Shown here one piece after another: positions 13,918-15,839 of a stretch of DNA of 15,839 nucleotides. The stretch comes from Tetmemena sp. SeJ-2015 (taxonomy: Eukaryota; Ciliophora; Spirotrichea; Sporadotrichida; Oxytrichidae), in NCBI GenBank assembly GCA_027382625.1, contig JAJKFJ010021534.1, forward strand, positions 1 to 15,839, in the 5' to 3' direction. Every line of letters begins with the position of its first letter. Within the stretch, counting starts at the first letter, position 1. The notes beneath the pieces are model-generated. The model saw only the letters and a program-made list of their open reading frames with translations, made no database searches and was not told where the DNA came from. The position numbers and the translations under genes were made by a program.

Positions 13918-15839
13918 ATGGGTAATTGCACTACTAGAGACTAAGATGGCAACTAGATTGCATAAGGACAAGACTCCTATGATCCTATTGGTATATCCTC
14001 ATTTACTACCAAACTCAGAAAACTTTCCCAAACTGCCAACCCAAATCAGTTAAGAAGTTTTGCATTATAAAGATATTATTTATTTAATCAAGAGAATTTA
14101 ATAAAGAATAATCCAAGACTGCAATTAATGAGACTGTTTAAAATTAATTACTTAATTTTTAATCAAATTTTTAAAGCTATTCTTATTTTGTCTTACTTTA
14201 TTATAAAGCAAATTCTTTATTGATTGAACTTATGTAATTACTAAAGTAAAGTAAAGTAAAATTTTAGGAATATAATTAATAATCAATTTCTTAAAACAGC
14301 ACTTATCGTACTGAATTAGAAAATCAGTTATTATCCTATGTAAGTATGTAATTACTAATTACACTAATCTGGTTACTACTTTATGTAAGAGTAGCAATTC
14401 GCTAATTCATTATTAGAATTATAAGCAACTTTAACTTACGTATTTTATTGAGTTTATCTGACTTTGATTTGAATTGAATTTAAGAAATAATAAATTCAAT
14501 GGGGATATTTTCAGCTTAAAGGCAGCTAAATTATTATTTTCAATAAGAGGGATTGTAAAAGATATTCCGTTAAGAGCTTATTTTAAAGAAACTGTGGAAA
14601 GAAGCTTACAGAAGGAGGATTTGAATGATCTAATTATCGATTAATTTCTACAAAGATGTGGAACCCAGTTTTATTTGCTATTTACAATAATCAAGATGCA
14701 TATAGGTATTTGCTAAATCATGATACTCTTAAACTAAATATCTCTCTTGCTTTAAGAATCAGTTTATTTTAAAAACACTATAAGTAATGAATCCTCCATA
14801 AGTCTATTGATAGCTAATATAACTTACAACTATGTCTATAATTTTCTTATTTATAATTCACTAAAATTTAAAAACTAGCTTTAGATAATTAAATAAATTA
14901 GGAAAGTCCAATGCAATCATATAAAAACAAAATTATCGAAATTTCTATTTTTATAAACATTTTCAAACTTAAATTTATTGTTTCTTAAACTCTTTATTGA
15001 TTTTACAAAGAACCATAAATCCGTTATAAACTAAACTTATAAACTGTACTTTTCTTCTTGCAATAATAAAACTTGAACTTGGAGATCTTTGGATATTTAC
15101 TGACTCTGGGGCTTATTTAATTATAATTGAGAGTGACTCTTTTGAGTAGGTAATGAATGAGCTCGCTCACATTGATGAAGTATTTGCTTCAAAAATATGA
15201 AATTATCAAACCTTAAGCACTGAGGAATAGGCTAGTGATCAAGACTTTCATCAAGAAGTTAAGCTGCAAATGAGCAACAACCAATAAAAGTGGCGAGTTA
15301 TCATAGTCAGATCTTTTTTGCGCTCTAAGTTCTTGGCATTATTTTGCCTTTACCTTTTTCAACCTAACACTATAAAGGATATTAGTGAAAGGGCTCTTTC
15401 AATATTTGAGTAACTCAACCCTCATGTCACATCCATTCATGCCTAAGTTGCAAGTAGATTTATCAATAACAAACAATAATTGAAAAGCCTATTCACAGAT
15501 CAGTAACTACTCTCACAATAGTTTAACCAAATTTTCATTCTTCTCCTCAACTCACTAATCAATCAACAAGTAGAAATTCTTGAAAGACCTTGCTAGTACG
15601 ATATTTGATTACTTTAGCTATAAATTTATTTTAAAAATATATAATAGCTTATTAAAAGCGGAAACTGATATTTCTGATTTGTGGATCTCTCATTGGAGAA
15701 GGGTTAGAACACTTTTTAAGAGAAATAAACCCAATATGTCTGGCAATTCTATACAATCAAGGTAACATCTTAAGACTCTTTTGTGAAAAGTGGAATTTCA
15801 AGCTGAGAAGGAATCACATTAAGAATCTTTGTTAAGAAT
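13918..15839 (+). CDS. Ankyrin-type repeat protein with MGNC N-terminus (3' partial)
   Basis: ATG 13918-13920, reading MGNCTTRDQDGNQIAQGQDS. Gly2 and Cys4 are a classic pattern for N-myristoylation plus palmitoylation, so the protein is probably membrane-tethered (inference). After excision of IESs the chain continues through NPNQLLSYVRVAIRQFNGDI, then WNPVLFAIYNNQDAYRYLL and SSISLLIANITYNYVYNFLL, which have the hydrophobic pattern of ankyrin helices. It goes on to ELGDLWIFTDSGAYLIIIES. From 15201 one frame stays open to about 15606 (NTIKDISERALSIFEQLN, then INQQVEILERPCQYDI). At 15700-15839 a different phase reads INPICLAILYNQGNILRLFC, again ankyrin-like, so at least one more break lies near the right edge. 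An alternative that stops at TGA 15581-15583 is described in the findings. Confidence 0.7.
14043..14320. other. IES, 278 bp, pointer AAATCAGTTA (10 bp)
   Basis: The longest pointer in the window: perfect 10-bp copies at 14043-14052 and 14321-14330. The insert is very AT-rich. Excision joins QTANPNQL to LSYVR in frame. Confidence 0.9.
14337..14381. other. IES, 45 bp, pointer TATGTAAG
   Basis: An 8-bp repeat lies at 14337-14344 and 14382-14389. It begins only 6 bases after the preceding pointer ends. Excision gives LLSYVRVAIRQ. Confidence 0.85.
14404..14492. other. IES, 89 bp, pointer AATTCA
   Basis: AATTCA at 14404-14409 recurs at 14493-14498. Excision gives RVAIRQFNGDIFSLKAAKLL in the correct phase. 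Confidence 0.87.
14631..14641. other. IES, 11 bp, pointer TAATT
   Basis: TAATT at 14631-14635 recurs at 14642-14646. Excision joins LQKEDLNDLI to STKMWNPVLFAIYNN. Confidence 0.85.
14763..14766. other. Short IES or slip, 4 bp (alternative 40 bp)
   Basis: A phase change of 1 is needed between HDTLKLNISLALRI and NTISNESSISLLIAN. TTT at 14763 and 14767 gives a 4-bp removal; TTAAA at 14729 and 14769 gives a 40-bp removal with the same phase. Not resolved. Confidence 0.5.
14842..15049. other. IES, 208 bp, pointer TTTTCTT
   Basis: A 7-bp repeat lies at 14842-14848 and 15050-15056. The insert is highly AT-rich. Excision joins TYNYVYNFL to LAIIKLELGDLW in frame. Confidence 0.88.
15191..15199. other. 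IES, 9 bp, pointer AAA, carrying an in-frame stop
   Basis: AAA at 15191-15193 recurs at 15200-15202. The interval covers the first two bases of the in-frame TGA at 15198-15200, so excision destroys the stop and keeps phase: HIDEVFASNYQTLSTEEQ. Confidence 0.68.
15600..15666. other. Possible IES, 67 bp, pointer GATATTT
   Basis: A 7-bp repeat lies at 15600-15606 and 15667-15673 around an AT-rich insert that carries the TGA at about 15606. Excision gives LERPCQYDISDLWISHWRR. The downstream ankyrin-like phase then still needs another change. Confidence 0.55.

Noticed and set aside
1..15839. Telomere repeats (C4A4 type), transposase genes, tRNA or rRNA genes, CRISPR arrays
   Set aside because: I looked for each on both strands and saw none. 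The IESs carry no recognisable transposon coding sequence.

Overview
The window reads as germline (micronuclear) DNA of a spirotrich ciliate of the Oxytricha/Stylonychia type. Two things show this. First, conserved proteins can only be read if TAA and TAG mean glutamine and TGA is the sole stop: the Q-loop and LSGGQ glutamines of the second ABC ATPase domain are written TAA and TAG. Second, every long gene is broken by AT-rich inserts that lack GT...AG ends. Each insert is flanked by a short perfect direct repeat (a pointer); removing one repeat copy plus the insert restores the frame and, in the ABC gene, the family consensus. These are internal eliminated sequences (IESs) between macronuclear-destined segments (MDSs). 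I resolve about 43 of them, from about 4 to 415 bp. The organism and compartment are inferred from the sequence; no telomere repeat is present.

Layout. (1) 1-4700 (+): ABC transporter of the ABCB/P-glycoprotein type, 5' end outside the window, 12 IESs. (2) 4757-8189 (-): coiled-coil protein of about 999 residues, 9 IESs, converging on the ABC gene with 56 bp between stops. (3) 8383-12337 (+): Asn/Ser/Gln-rich protein of about 1,110 residues, about 13 IESs, divergent from gene 2. (4) about 12341-13216 (-): HGH1-like armadillo-repeat protein with one IES and one conventional 31-nt intron; its C-terminal part is missing. (5) 13352-13645 (+): small 97-residue protein, divergent from gene 4. (6) 13918-15839 (+): ankyrin-type protein with an MGNC N-terminus, at least 7 IESs, probably running off the right edge.

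Convention for IES entries: the interval is the left pointer copy plus the insert; the right pointer copy starts at the next base, so interval length equals excised length. Pointers are written on the + strand. For repeats that can slide by a few bases the exact cut is ambiguous by the pointer length. No functional link between the genes is visible; what joins them is the shared need for DNA splicing during macronuclear development. The genes alternate in convergent and divergent pairs with spacers of 56-270 bp, as expected if each becomes its own small macronuclear chromosome.
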